NCBI RefSeq assembly: GCF_030149505.1
Contig: NZ_JASBRN010000063.1
Coordinates: forward strand, 1 to 60,583
Source of the DNA: Nocardioides sp.
GTDB lineage: Bacteria > Actinomycetota > Actinomycetes > Propionibacteriales > Nocardioidaceae
DNA length: 60,583 nucleotides
Direction of reading: 5' to 3'
This document shows, piece after piece, positions 41,043 to 49,896 of the stretch; position 1 is the stretch's first letter, and every line of letters starts with the position of its first letter. The position numbers and the translations under genes are program-made. The notes below the pieces were generated by a model. The model worked only from the letters and a program-made list of their open reading frames with translations. It had not been told where the DNA came from and made no database searches.

Positions 41043-42647
41043 CTCCGGGACCTGCTGCTCGCCCGCCGCGACGACCCGCGCCCGGGACTGCTGTTCGAGG
41101 ACGAGCAGCTGACCTGGGCCGAGGTCGTCGCCGAGGGGTGTGACCGCGCCGCCGCGCTGCGCAGCGTGCTGGACCCCGACCGGCCGCCGCACGTGGGCGT
41201 GCTCCTCGAGAACACCCCGGACTTCCTGCTGACCCTCGGCGCGGCCGCCCTCGGCGGCCTCGTGGTCGTCGGGCTCAACCCGACCCGCCGCGGTGAGGCG
41301 CTGGCGGGCGACGTGCGCCGCACGGACTGCCAGGTCGTGCTCACCGACGCCGCGCACGTGGACCTGCTGGCCAACCTCGACCACGGCCACGACGAGGCCG
41401 CGGCCGCGGCCGTGCTGCCCCTGGACTCACCGGACTGGGGCGGGCTGCTGGACGCCCACCGAGGCGCTCCCGTGCCGGAGACCGACGTCGACGCCGACAC
41501 GCTGGTGATGCTGATCTTCACCTCGGGCACCTCGGGCGACCCCAAGGCCGTCCGGGTGACCCAGGCCAAGATCGCCGGCCCCGGCACCATGCTGGCCGAG
41601 CGGTTCGGCCTGGGCCCCGGCGACGTCGCCTACCTCTCGATGCCGCTCTTCCACTCCAACGCCGTCATGGCCGGCTGGGGACCGGCGCTCGCCGGGGGCG
41701 CGACCGTCGCGCTGGCCCGGCGGTTCAGCGCGAGCGGCTTCCTGCCCGACGTGCGTCGGTTCGGGGCGACGTACGCCAACTACGTCGGCAAGCCGCTCAC
41801 CTACGTCCTCGGCACGCCGGAGCAACCCGACGACGCCGACAACCCGCTCCGGCTGGTCTTCGGCAACGAGGCCAACGAGCGCGCGATCGCGGAGTTCGGC
41901 CGCCGCTTCGGCTGCACCGTCGTGGACTCCTACTCCTCCACCGAGAACGCCGTGGTCGTGCAGCGGCGCCCCGACATGCCGGCCGGCGCGCTGGGGTGGC
42001 CGCTGCCGGGCGTGGCGGTGCTGCACGAGGACGGGTCCCCGGTCGCCGACGCGGTCTTCGACGACGACGGTCGGCTACTGAACGCGGACGAGGCGGTCGG
42101 GCAGCTGGTCAACACGACCGGCGGCGGGGCGTTCGCCGGCTACTACGACGACCCCGAGGCCGAGGCCGAGCGGATGCGCGGCGGGATGTACTGGTCCGGC
42201 GACCTCGCCTACCGCGACCCCGACGGGTGGGTCTACTTCGCCGGTCGCACGGCCGACTGGCTGCGGGTCGACGGCGAGAACCTCGCCGCGGCGCCGCTGG
42301 AGCGGATCTGGCTGCGGCACCCGGCCGTCGAGCAGGCGGCGGTGTACGCCGTCGCCGACCCCGGCCCGCTGGGCGTCGGCGACCAGGTGGTGGCCGCGCT
42401 CGTGACCTCCCGGCCGCTGTCCGCCGACGAGGTGGGCTCCTACCTCGACGCCCAGGGCGACCTGCCCACCAAGGGCCGGCCGCGGTGGGTGCGGCTCCTG
42501 GCCGACCTCGACGAGCTCCCCCGGACCGCGACCACGAAGGTGCTCAAGCGCGACCTCGCCGCCCAGGGCCCCGTGGCCGGCCGCGGGCGGCTGCTGGAGC
42601 GGGACGAGCGCGGCACGACGTACGCCGAGGTGCGCGGGGGTGCTTGA
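41004..42647 (+). CDS. Acyl-CoA synthetase, FadD17-like (first of tandem pair)
   Basis: The 547-residue AMP-binding enzyme would make a CoA thioester from a steroid acid. Motifs are LIFTSGTSGDPKAV (P-loop), YLSMPLFHSN, YSSTENAVV in the acyl-binding region, YWSGDLAYRDPDGWVYFAGR and the catalytic-lysine end RTATTKVLKRDL. It is close to the next gene product over its whole length and to M. tuberculosis FadD17 (Rv3506), which also follows fadE26-fadE27. The only nearby start is a GTG inside a repeat element, so the first residues (VVEQRAQRAGVE) are repeat-encoded. No ribosome site is visible, so coupling to fadE27 (16 bases away) is likely. Confidence 0.85.
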   Translation: MVEQRAQRAGVETLRDLLLARRDDPRPGLLFEDEQLTWAEVVAEGCDRAAALRSVLDPDRPPHVGVLLENTPDFLLTLGAAALGGLVVVGLNPTRRGEALAGDVRRTDCQVVLTDAAHVDLLANLDHGHDEAAAAAVLPLDSPDWGGLLDAHRGAPVPETDVDADTLVMLIFTSGTSGDPKAVRVTQAKIAGPGTMLAERFGLGPGDVAYLSMPLFHSNAVMAGWGPALAGGATVALARRFSASGFLPDVRRFGATYANYVGKPLTYVLGTPEQPDDADNPLRLVFGNEANERAIAEFGRRFGCTVVDSYSSTENAVVVQRRPDMPAGALGWPLPGVAVLHEDGSPVADAVFDDDGRLLNADEAVGQLVNTTGGGAFAGYYDDPEAEAERMRGGMYWSGDLAYRDPDGWVYFAGRTADWLRVDGENLAAAPLERIWLRHPAVEQAAVYAVADPGPLGVGDQVVAALVTSRPLSADEVGSYLDAQGDLPTKGRPRWVRLLADLDELPRTATTKVLKRDLAAQGPVAGRGRLLERDERGTTYAEVRGGA

Positions 42648-42669
42648 CCGGGTGTGACGTGGGACATAC

Positions 42670-42685
42670 GTTGACGCGCGTCAAC
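42670..42685. promoter_or_regulatory. Perfect 16-base palindrome next to a KstR box, unknown operator
   Basis: GTTGACGCGCGTCAAC reads the same on both strands and directly abuts the KstR-type box at 42686. It also contains TTGACG, which could be a -35 hexamer. It is not a KstR, KstR2 or LexA site as I know them. Confidence 0.5.
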
Positions 42686-42699
42686 TAGAACGTGTTCCA
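42686..42699. promoter_or_regulatory. KstR-type operator upstream of the second FadD17-like gene
   Basis: TAGAACGTGTTCCA meets the consensus TnnAACnnGTTnnA at all fixed bases. It ends 19 bases before the ATG at 42719 and 10 bases before the GGAGG ribosome site. The second ligase gene therefore has its own steroid-responsive promoter. Confidence 0.8.
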
Positions 42700-42718
42700 G
42701 TCACCACCAGGAGGCCCG

Positions 42719-44287
42719 ATGGCCGAGAACGTGCAGCAGCTGCTCCGGGAGAGGCTCGAGGACGACGGCACCGCCGTCGTCAGCGGGGACCGGTCCTGGA
42801 CCTGGCGCGAGCACCTCGCGGAGGCCTCCGCCGAGGCCGCGGCCGTCCTCGCGGGCGTCGACCGGGAGCGCCCGGTCCACGTGGGCACGCTGCTCGGCAA
42901 CTCCCCCGCGATGCTGCGGGCGATGGCCGCGGCCGGCCTGGGGGGCTACGTCCTGTGCGGCATCAACACCACCCGCCGCGGCGAGGGTCTGGCCGCCGAC
43001 GTGCGCCGCGCCGAGTGCCAGCTGCTGCTCACCGACGCCGAGCACCTGCCGCTGCTGGAGGGCGTGGACCTCGGTGGGGTGCGGGTCGTGGACGTGGAGT
43101 CGGCCGCCTGGGCCGAGGAGCTGGGCGCCGCCGACGACCTGGTGCCTCTGCGCGAGGTCGAGGCCATGGACACCTTCATGATGATCTTCACCTCCGGGAC
43201 CTCGGGTGACCCGAAGGCCGTCCAGGTGGCGCACCTGATGGTGCTCTTCTCCGGGCTGAACCTGGTCGACCGCTTCACCATCACCCCCGACGACGTCTGC
43301 TACCTCTCGATGCCGCTCTTCCACTCCAACGCGGTGGTGGCGGGCTGGGCCGTCGCCGTCGCCTCGGGCGCGACGATGGTGCCGACGAAGTTCTCCGCGT
43401 CGCGCTTCCTCGACGACGTGCGCCGCCACGGCGTGACCTACATGAACTACGTCGGCAAGCCGCTGGCCTACGTGCTCGCCACGCCCGAGCGCGGTGACGA
43501 CGCCGACAACACGCTGCGGGTGGCGTTCGGCAACGAGGCCAGCGACCGCGACATCGCGGAGTTCTCCCGGCGCTTCGGCTGCGAGGTGATGGACGGCTTC
43601 GGCTCCACCGAGCTGGCGATCATCATCCTGCGCGAGCCCGGCACCCCGCCGGGCTCGATCGGCAAGGGCATGGACGGCGTGGCGGTCTACGACGCCGACA
43701 CCGTCACCGAGTGCCCGCCGGCCCGCTTCGACGAGCACGGCGCGCTGCTCAACGCCGACGAGGCGGTCGGGGAGCTGGTCAACACGACCGGCGGCGGCTA
43801 CTTCCAGGGCTACTACAACGACCCCGACGCCAACGCCGACCGGATGCGGCACGGGATGTACTGGTCAGGCGACCTGGCGTACAAGGACGCCGAGGGGTGG
43901 ATCTACCTCGCCGGGCGCACCGCGGACTGGATGCGGGTGGACGGGGAGAACCTCGCCGCCGGCCCGGTCGAGCGGATCCTCCAGCGGCTCCCGCAGCTCA
44001 ACCGGGTGGCGGTGTACGCCGTGCGCGACCAGCACGTGGGCGACCAGGTGATGGCGGCGATCGTGCTCAACGAGGGCGAGGAGCTCACCCCGGCACAGCT
44101 GGAGACGTTCCTGGCCGAGCAGCCCGACCTCTCCCCCAAGGCCTGGCCGCGTTACGTGCGGATCGACACCGACCTGCCGGCGACGGCCACCAACAAGGTG
44201 CTCAAGCGCGAGCTGATCGCCCAGGGCGCCACGGCCGGGGACGGCGTGCTGTGGACGCGTCAGGAGCGGGGGACGGCGTACTCCTGA
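42719..44287 (+). CDS. Acyl-CoA synthetase, FadD17-like (second of tandem pair)
   Basis: The 522-residue enzyme is a paralogue of the gene before it. It shares MIFTSGTSGDPKAVQV, YLSMPLFHSNAVVAG, YMNYVGKPLAYVLATPE, GYYNDPDANADRMRHGMYW and the C-terminal ATNKVLKREL, with the catalytic lysine. The acyl-pocket stretch MDGFGSTELAIII differs clearly from the neighbour (YSSTENAVV), so the two may prefer different side-chain acids. The ATG at 42719 has a GGAGG ribosome site. A KstR box is just upstream. FadD17 of M. tuberculosis (Rv3506) is the nearest named protein I recall. Confidence 0.87.
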   Translation: MAENVQQLLRERLEDDGTAVVSGDRSWTWREHLAEASAEAAAVLAGVDRERPVHVGTLLGNSPAMLRAMAAAGLGGYVLCGINTTRRGEGLAADVRRAECQLLLTDAEHLPLLEGVDLGGVRVVDVESAAWAEELGAADDLVPLREVEAMDTFMMIFTSGTSGDPKAVQVAHLMVLFSGLNLVDRFTITPDDVCYLSMPLFHSNAVVAGWAVAVASGATMVPTKFSASRFLDDVRRHGVTYMNYVGKPLAYVLATPERGDDADNTLRVAFGNEASDRDIAEFSRRFGCEVMDGFGSTELAIIILREPGTPPGSIGKGMDGVAVYDADTVTECPPARFDEHGALLNADEAVGELVNTTGGGYFQGYYNDPDANADRMRHGMYWSGDLAYKDAEGWIYLAGRTADWMRVDGENLAAGPVERILQRLPQLNRVAVYAVRDQHVGDQVMAAIVLNEGEELTPAQLETFLAEQPDLSPKAWPRYVRIDTDLPATATNKVLKRELIAQGATAGDGVLWTRQERGTAYS

Positions 44288-44347
44288 GCCGACGTCGGAG
44301 CGTCACGCCATCGTCCGGGTGCCGCGTGCTCGTCCAGCGGCCCACCC

Positions 44348-45439
44348 TCAGCGGGACCGACCGGCCGTGGCGGTGACCGCGTCCCAGATCGCGCCGCTGC
44401 GGTCGTGCGAGCCGAGGCCTCGGCCCACGTAGGCCGCGCCGTAACCCTCGTCGACGACGGCCCAGGCGGCGCAGCCCCCCGCCCCACCCATTCCGATCTC
44501 GCGCTGCACCCGACCGTTCGGCAGCTCCTCCTCGTCCAGCTGGTGACCGAGGGACCACGTCACCGGACGGTCGAGCACGCGATCGTGACCGCTGGCCGCG
44601 GGCTCCAGGTACGCCGTCCACAGCTCGTGCCCCAGCGCCCCGGCGACGTGTCCGTCGGGGCGCAGCAGGTCGTCGTGGAACGCGGCCAGCGCGAGCGCGG
44701 TCGCGTGCAGGCCGATGGCGGGGAAGCTGGTGCGGCGCCACCGGGTGCTGTTGAGCACGGCAGGATCGAGCAGGCCCCTCGGTCGTCCCAGCGCTGGTCC
44801 CCACCGCGGGTCCTCCAGGTACGCCGACGGCCAGCTCGCAGGGTCGAGCACCGTCACCTCGGCCACTCGTGGCAGGGCCGTCTCAGGCACGACCAGGTGC
44901 AGGTCCCAGCCGGCACCCGCGGCGACCCGGGCGAAGCGGTCGGCCAGCGACCCGGCTCCCGCGCGCCGCACGACCTCGTCGAGCAGGTGACCGTAGGTCA
45001 GGGCGTGCTCGGCCACTTCCACACCCGGTGCGTGTGCCGGCTCGGCTCCCGCCAGCAGGGCGACGAGGGTGTCGCGGTCGTCGAAGGCCACGTCCACGGC
45101 CTCCGGTGGGAAGGAGGGCAGCCCGGCCGCGTGCGAGAGCAGGTGCCGCACCGTCGTGCCCGACTTGCCGTGCGCGGCGTAGTCCGGCCACACCTCGGCG
45201 ACCGGCAGGTCCAGCTCGAGGTACCCGTCGGCGACCGCGCTCAGCGTCGCGCAGGCGGCGACGGGCTTGGCGACCGAGTAGGTCATCACCAGGGTGTCGC
45301 AGGTGAAGGGTGCGCCGTCGGCGCCGCGGGTGCCGGCGGCGTGGTCGACCTCGACCTCACCGCCGCGCACCACGGCCACCGCCCCGCCGGGCTCCTGGCC
45401 GCGGGCCACCAGGTCGTCGAGCACCTCGTCCGGTCGCAC
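44348..45439 (-). CDS. Class C beta-lactamase-like serine hydrolase/esterase
   Basis: The 363-residue protein has the family's catalytic SxxK in MTYSVAKPVAA, a Tyr motif in HALTYGHLLDEV and the C-terminal GMGGAGGCAAWAVVDEG strand that stands in for the KTG box. It lacks a signal peptide, so it is probably a cytoplasmic esterase (EstB or LipL/LipE type) and not a resistance enzyme. It points left, 60 bases after the convergent ligase gene. In a sterol region it might hydrolyse a steroid ester or lactone. That is inference, and the true substrate is unknown. Confidence 0.85.
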   Translation of the reverse strand: MRPDEVLDDLVARGQEPGGAVAVVRGGEVEVDHAAGTRGADGAPFTCDTLVMTYSVAKPVAACATLSAVADGYLELDLPVAEVWPDYAAHGKSGTTVRHLLSHAAGLPSFPPEAVDVAFDDRDTLVALLAGAEPAHAPGVEVAEHALTYGHLLDEVVRRAGAGSLADRFARVAAGAGWDLHLVVPETALPRVAEVTVLDPASWPSAYLEDPRWGPALGRPRGLLDPAVLNSTRWRRTSFPAIGLHATALALAAFHDDLLRPDGHVAGALGHELWTAYLEPAASGHDRVLDRPVTWSLGHQLDEEELPNGRVQREIGMGGAGGCAAWAVVDEGYGAAYVGRGLGSHDRSGAIWDAVTATAGRSR

Positions 45440-45466
45440 GGAGCCATGCTGCCCCAGACCACGAGC

Positions 45467-46948
45467 TCAGCGCAGGAGCCGGGCGACCCCGTTGGTGAGC
45501 TTGACGGTGTAGAAGCCGGTGTTGACGTCGGAGTACCACACCTGGCCGCGCCGCCTGTCCCAGGCGGGCGCGGACATGGCGTAGCCGCCCGCGAGCGTCG
45601 GCAGCGCCAGCCGCTCCCCCGGCACCAGCGGCTGGTTGAAGTAGGCCACCTCGCGCGGGTTGCGGACGTCGCGGATGTCGAAGAGCCGCAGCCCCGACAG
45701 GATCATCGAGCAGCCGGCGATCTTGGGCGCCCTGCGGGTGGGCAGCGAGCAGTAGTGCCCGGCGTAGCCCTGGGCGGGGAACAGTGCCCCCGGGTCAAGC
45801 AGCTGCGGGCCGTCGCGGACCTCGTCTTCATGCACCTCCAGGGCGATCTCCGAGACCACGCGCGGCCGGCGCGGGTCGTCGACGTCGATGATGCGGGCGA
45901 TGCCGACCGGTGAGCGCGGGAAGGCCGCCAGGCCCGTGAGCTCGAAGAAGTCGATGAACTCGTCGATCTCGAAAACGTAGTCGCGCCCGCCGCGGCGGAA
46001 GGGCTCGGCCACCTGCGGGATGGAGGCGTCGTCCCAGGCGAGGGTCGAGATCACCTGCGGCTCGGCGTCCGGCAGCCGCTCGTGGACGTCGGAGACGTCG
46101 AGCACGGCCAGACCGGCCCCGGACAACAGCGTGGGGCCCGGGGTGCCGAGGTTGGCGGCGTACAGCGTCCGGTCGTCGGAGGAGAGGCGCAGCCCGTGGT
46201 AGTAGACGCCCGGCCGCACGAACAGCGTCTCGGGGTCCGCGGGGTCGGTCAGGTCGACGCCGACCAGGGTCTGCACCGCGCTGCTGGTGTAGAACGTCCG
46301 ACCGTCCTTCGACCAGCCGCTCTCGTGCCCCAGCACGCCCGACGGCGTCGAGGAGAGCAGCCGTGGCGCCCGGCAGTCCCGGCTGATGTCGTAGACGTCG
46401 AGGATGCCCGGGTACGTCGCCGCGGTGCCGAGCACCCCGGCGAGCAGTCCTCGGCGCTTGTTGACCAGCAGCGACTCGTGGGGGCTGATCATCGCGGGCG
46501 AGGTCAGGCGGGTCGTCTCGACCGGTCGGCTCGGCCGGGTCATGTCGAGCACGACCGTTCCCTGGCCGTCCACCAGGTTGTCGAGGGCGTCGCGGGGGAA
46601 CAGCAGCGTGTTGTCGTAGTAGGCGCAGGTGCGGCCGGTCCGGTCGGTGTAGCGCAGTACCTTGAAGCCACCGGTCGTGCCGTGCCGCGCCAGCTCGCGG
46701 GTGTTGCAGGTGTAGCCCTCGCCCGCGCGACCCGACACGTAGTCGGCGAGCGGCACCCGGCCCTGGATGTCGGTCTCCGGGCGGGACCCGGGGCCGCAGT
46801 CGGCGACGGGGACAGCTGCGCGGGGCGCGTCGGTCACCGACGAGCCACCGACCGAGCCCCCGAGGCCGACGGCCGCGCCGCCCACCACCACCAGGGCTGC
46901 CGTCGCCACGAGGAGCCGCCGGACGGGTCCGGCTGTCGCGTGCGTCAC
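45467..46948 (-). CDS. Secreted LVIVD-repeat beta-propeller-like protein
   Basis: The 493-residue product has an N-terminal hydrophobic signal (RRLLVATAALVVVGGAAVGL) and then repeated units with a D-x-S/T-D/R-P-x-x-P pattern, such as DMTRPSRPVE, DVDDPRRPRVV and DIRDVRNPREV. These are typical of LVIVD-repeat proteins, which form beta-propellers outside the cell. Paired cysteines (YTCNT, RTCAYY, HYCSLPT and IAGCSM) suggest disulfide bonds. No enzyme motif is visible. It might bind or deliver a hydrophobic substrate. It follows the nitronate monooxygenase-like gene on the same strand after a 106-base gap with a short tandem repeat. Confidence 0.8.
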   Translation of the reverse strand: MTHATAGPVRRLLVATAALVVVGGAAVGLGGSVGGSSVTDAPRAAVPVADCGPGSRPETDIQGRVPLADYVSGRAGEGYTCNTRELARHGTTGGFKVLRYTDRTGRTCAYYDNTLLFPRDALDNLVDGQGTVVLDMTRPSRPVETTRLTSPAMISPHESLLVNKRRGLLAGVLGTAATYPGILDVYDISRDCRAPRLLSSTPSGVLGHESGWSKDGRTFYTSSAVQTLVGVDLTDPADPETLFVRPGVYYHGLRLSSDDRTLYAANLGTPGPTLLSGAGLAVLDVSDVHERLPDAEPQVISTLAWDDASIPQVAEPFRRGGRDYVFEIDEFIDFFELTGLAAFPRSPVGIARIIDVDDPRRPRVVSEIALEVHEDEVRDGPQLLDPGALFPAQGYAGHYCSLPTRRAPKIAGCSMILSGLRLFDIRDVRNPREVAYFNQPLVPGERLALPTLAGGYAMSAPAWDRRRGQVWYSDVNTGFYTVKLTNGVARLLR

Positions 46949-47003
46949 ACCCAGGACACTAGGTGTGACGTCGCGTCGAGGACACCCTCCGACCGCGGGC
47001 CTC

Positions 47004-47043
47004 GCAGCAGAGGTCCGGGCAGCAGAGGTCCGGGCAGCAGAGG
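47004..47043. repeat. Tandem 15-base repeat
   Basis: The unit GCAGCAGAGGTCCGG occurs twice in full (47004-47018 and 47019-47033) and then in part, with GCAGCAGAGG kept. It lies in the 106-base gap between the LVIVD-repeat gene and the monooxygenase-like gene. Confidence 0.8.
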
Positions 47044-47054
47044 CACCCCGGGCG

Positions 47055-48161
47055 TCAGCCGTTGACCTTGTTGAGGGCCGCCACGGCCTCCTCGAACTCG
47101 GACACCAGGCTGGCCATCACGTCGGCGACGGGGCGCACCTCGTTCATCCGGCCGACGATCTGGCCGACCGGCATGGAGATGACGTCGGGGTCGTTGCTGG
47201 CGACGATCCGGTTGTGCGCCTCGGCGACGAGCAGGTTCTGCAGCGGCATCGGCAGCGGAGCGGGAGCGCCCTCCTCGGCCCAGGCCTCGGTCCACTTGGT
47301 CTTGAGCAGGCGCGCGGGCTTGCCGGTGTAGACCCGCGTGCGCACGGTGTCGGCGGAGGTCGCCCGGGTGAAGGCGGTCTCCCAGGCCTCGTGGTTGTTG
47401 GAGAGGTTGCGGTACTCCTCGGTGCCGAGCCAGATCGAGCCCATCCACACGCCCTGGGAGCCGAGCGCGATGGAGGCGGCGATCTGCCGGCCCGAGCCGA
47501 TGCCGCCGGCACCGAGCACGGGGACGTCGGGGCCTACGGCGTCGACGATGTCGGGCGTCAGGACCATCGAGGCGATCTCACCGGTATGGCCGCCGGCCTC
47601 GTAGCCCTGGGCGATGATGATGTCGACGCCGTTGGCGACGTGGCTCAGCGCGTGCTTCGGGGCGCCGGCCAGCGCGCCGACCTTCACGCCGGCGGCGTGG
47701 CACTGCTCGATGACGTCGACCGGCGGGGAGCCGAGCGCGTTGGCCATGAAGACCGGGCGGTGGGTCAGCGCGACGTCGACGTGCGAGCGCGCCATCGAGT
47801 GCAGCCACCCCAGGACGCCCTCGCGGCCCTCGCCCTCCGGCAGCGGCGGGACGCCGAGCTTGAGCAGCGTCTCGTCGACGAACTTCTTGTGCTCCTCGGG
47901 GATGTAGGCCGAGAGGTCGGTCGAGGTGCCCTCGGTGGGGATCTTCATCGGCATGACGACGTCCACGCCGTACGGCTTGCCGTCGGTGTTCTCGTCCATC
48001 CAGGTGAGGGTCTGGTCGAGCTCCTCGGTGCTGTTGAACCGGACGCAGCCGAGGACGCCGAGGCCGCCTGCGCGCGAGACGGCGGCGGCGACGTGCTCGG
48101 AGGGCGTGAAGGCCATGATCGGGTAGTCGATGCCGAACTGGTCGCAGATCTGGGTGCGCAT
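47055..48161 (-). CDS. Nitronate monooxygenase-family FMN protein
   Basis: The 368-residue TIM-barrel protein (formerly 2-nitropropane dioxygenase) has the FMN-binding parts DIIIAQGYEAGGHTGEIAS and VPVLGAGGIGSGRQIAASIALG. The catalytic histidine region is AQGYEAGGHTG. Members of this family occur in actinobacterial steroid clusters (for example Rv3553), where some act on CoA thioesters with an exocyclic or ring double bond. The ATG at 48161 lies 44 bases after the fadD19 stop, with a GGAG element (CAGGAGTCACCTGAC) before it, so both are probably on the KstR-controlled mRNA. The exact reaction cannot be set from the sequence. Confidence 0.85.
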   Translation of the reverse strand: MRTQICDQFGIDYPIMAFTPSEHVAAAVSRAGGLGVLGCVRFNSTEELDQTLTWMDENTDGKPYGVDVVMPMKIPTEGTSTDLSAYIPEEHKKFVDETLLKLGVPPLPEGEGREGVLGWLHSMARSHVDVALTHRPVFMANALGSPPVDVIEQCHAAGVKVGALAGAPKHALSHVANGVDIIIAQGYEAGGHTGEIASMVLTPDIVDAVGPDVPVLGAGGIGSGRQIAASIALGSQGVWMGSIWLGTEEYRNLSNNHEAWETAFTRATSADTVRTRVYTGKPARLLKTKWTEAWAEEGAPAPLPMPLQNLLVAEAHNRIVASNDPDVISMPVGQIVGRMNEVRPVADVMASLVSEFEEAVAALNKVNG

Positions 48162-48205
48162 GTCAGGTGACTCCTGGCAGGTGGTGGGGGGAAGGCGGGA
48201 CGGGC

Positions 48206-49849
48206 TCAGCCGGCGGGCGCGGCCTCGGCCTGGGAAGCGAGCGCCATCTCCTTGGCCGCGGGGTACTGCGCCTTGCCGGTGGCGTTGCGGGGGATCGTGT
48301 CGACGACCGTGAGCGAGCGGGGCAGCTTGTAGCCCGACAAGTGGGCGCGGAGGTACTCCCGCAGCTCCTCGAGCTCGAGGGACGCGCCGTCGCGGAGCTG
48401 GACCACGGCCGCGACCGCCTGGCCGTAGGTGGCGTCCGGGATGCCGACGACGAGGGTGTCGTAGACGGCCGGGTGGCCCTTGATCGCCATCTCGACCTCC
48501 TCGGGGTAGACCTTCTCGCCGCCGGTGTTGACGCAGTTGGAGCCGCGGCCCAGCAGCGTCACGCGCCCGTCGGTCTCGATCCGCGCGAAGTCGCCGGGCA
48601 CCGAGTAGCGCTCGCCGTCGACCTCGATGAAGGTCGCCGCGGACTTCACCGGGTCCTTGTAGTAGCCGACCGGGACGTTGCCGCCGCAGGCCAGGCGACC
48701 GATCCTGCCGACCTCGGTCATCGGGATCGGGCGGTTGTCCTCGTCGAGCACGACCGAGGCGGGTCCCAGGCCGACGACGGGGCCGTCGGTGGAGATGGCG
48801 TTCTTGTCCTGCATGCCCATGCCGGAGAAGCCGGTCTCGGTGGCACCGATGGAGTCGGTGAAGATCGCGTTGGTGAACTCGTCCATCCAGCGCTTCTTCA
48901 CCGGCGGGGAGAAGATCGCCGCCGAGCTGGAGATGGCGAAGAGGCTGCTGGCGTCGTACGGCGTGCCGGTGGCCTTCTTGCGCTCGAACTCCTCGATGAG
49001 CGGGCGCGCCATCGCGTCGCCGGTCATGAAGATGAGCTGGACCTTGTCCTGCTCGATGATCTCCCAGGTGCGCTGGGGGTCGAACTTCGGCTCGAGCACC
49101 GTGAGGTGGCCGGCGAAGAGGTGCATGAGCAGACCGGCCTGCGCGCCGCCGTGCATGAGCGGGCTGAGCGGGAAGGTCGTCATCCGGGGGTCGGTGGCCT
49201 GCTTGGACTGGTCGAACTCCTCCAGCGGCTCCCCGGTGTAGAAGTCGATGCCGCCGCCGAGCACGCGCCAGAAGTCCTCGTGGCGCCACATGACGCCCTT
49301 GGGGAAGCCGGTGGTGCCGCCGGTGTAGATGATGTGGATGTCGTCGGCGCTGCGCTCGGCGAAGTCGCGCTCGGCGCTCTGGCCGGCGACCGCGTCGGCG
49401 TACAGCACGCCGCCGAAGGACGAGACGTCCGAGGCGTCGTCGGGGTCGATCGCGTCGGGGATGACCACGAAGGTCGTCAGCTTGGCGTGGTTCGGCGCGA
49501 CCTTGGCCACCAGGTCGGCGTAGGAGCGCTCCATCACCACGGCCACGACGTCGGCGTTGTCGAAGAGGTAGTTGAGCTCGCCCTCGACGTAGCGGTAGTT
49601 GACGTTGATGGTCACCGCGCGGATCTTGACCGTCGCCAGGACCGCCACGACGTGCTCGATGGAGTTCTTGGCGTAGATGGCGACGTGGTCGCCGGGGCCG
49701 ACGCCCTGGCTCTGCAGGTAGTGCGCCAGGCGGTTGGAGTCCGCCTCCAGGTCGGCGTAGGTGGCCACCCGGTCCCCCACCTTCAGGGCGGGGTTCTGCG
49801 GGGCGGCGTCGACGGCGTGCTCGAAGAGGTCTGCGATGTTCAGGGCCAC
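48206..49849 (-). CDS. fadD19: Steroid side-chain CoA ligase FadD19
   Basis: FadD19 activates the C26 acid of the sterol side chain, and in Rhodococcus it is needed for C24-branched sterols. The 547-residue length and N-terminus ([20 protein letters not shown]) agree with the mycobacterial enzyme as I know it. Motifs are [16 protein letters not shown] (P-loop), [30 protein letters not shown] and the catalytic lysine in [11 protein letters not shown]. The GTG at 49849 is six bases after a TAGTCT -10 hexamer that abuts the KstR box, which gives a leaderless start. It is divergent from echA19, as in M. tuberculosis. Confidence 0.93.
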   Translation of the reverse strand: MALNIADLFEHAVDAAPQNPALKVGDRVATYADLEADSNRLAHYLQSQGVGPGDHVAIYAKNSIEHVVAVLATVKIRAVTINVNYRYVEGELNYLFDNADVVAVVMERSYADLVAKVAPNHAKLTTFVVIPDAIDPDDASDVSSFGGVLYADAVAGQSAERDFAERSADDIHIIYTGGTTGFPKGVMWRHEDFWRVLGGGIDFYTGEPLEEFDQSKQATDPRMTTFPLSPLMHGGAQAGLLMHLFAGHLTVLEPKFDPQRTWEIIEQDKVQLIFMTGDAMARPLIEEFERKKATGTPYDASSLFAISSSAAIFSPPVKKRWMDEFTNAIFTDSIGATETGFSGMGMQDKNAISTDGPVVGLGPASVVLDEDNRPIPMTEVGRIGRLACGGNVPVGYYKDPVKSAATFIEVDGERYSVPGDFARIETDGRVTLLGRGSNCVNTGGEKVYPEEVEMAIKGHPAVYDTLVVGIPDATYGQAVAAVVQLRDGASLELEELREYLRAHLSGYKLPRSLTVVDTIPRNATGKAQYPAAKEMALASQAEAAPAG

Positions 49850-49859
49850 GGCCCGAGAC

Positions 49860-49873
49860 TAGAACACGTTCTC
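49860..49873. promoter_or_regulatory. KstR-type operator between fadD19 and echA19
   Basis: TAGAACACGTTCTC fits TnnAACnnGTTnnA except for the last base. It lies in the 47-base space between the divergent starts and overlaps the TAGTCT -10 element of fadD19 by two bases (49860-49861). One dimer could control both genes. Confidence 0.8.
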
Positions 49874-49896
49874 GTTTGTGGCTAGCATCACGGCCC

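Noticed and set aside
44348..45439. An antibiotic-resistance beta-lactamase.
   Set aside because: It lacks a signal peptide and the usual YxN and KTG motifs, and its context is sterol catabolism. An esterase-type serine hydrolase is more likely.
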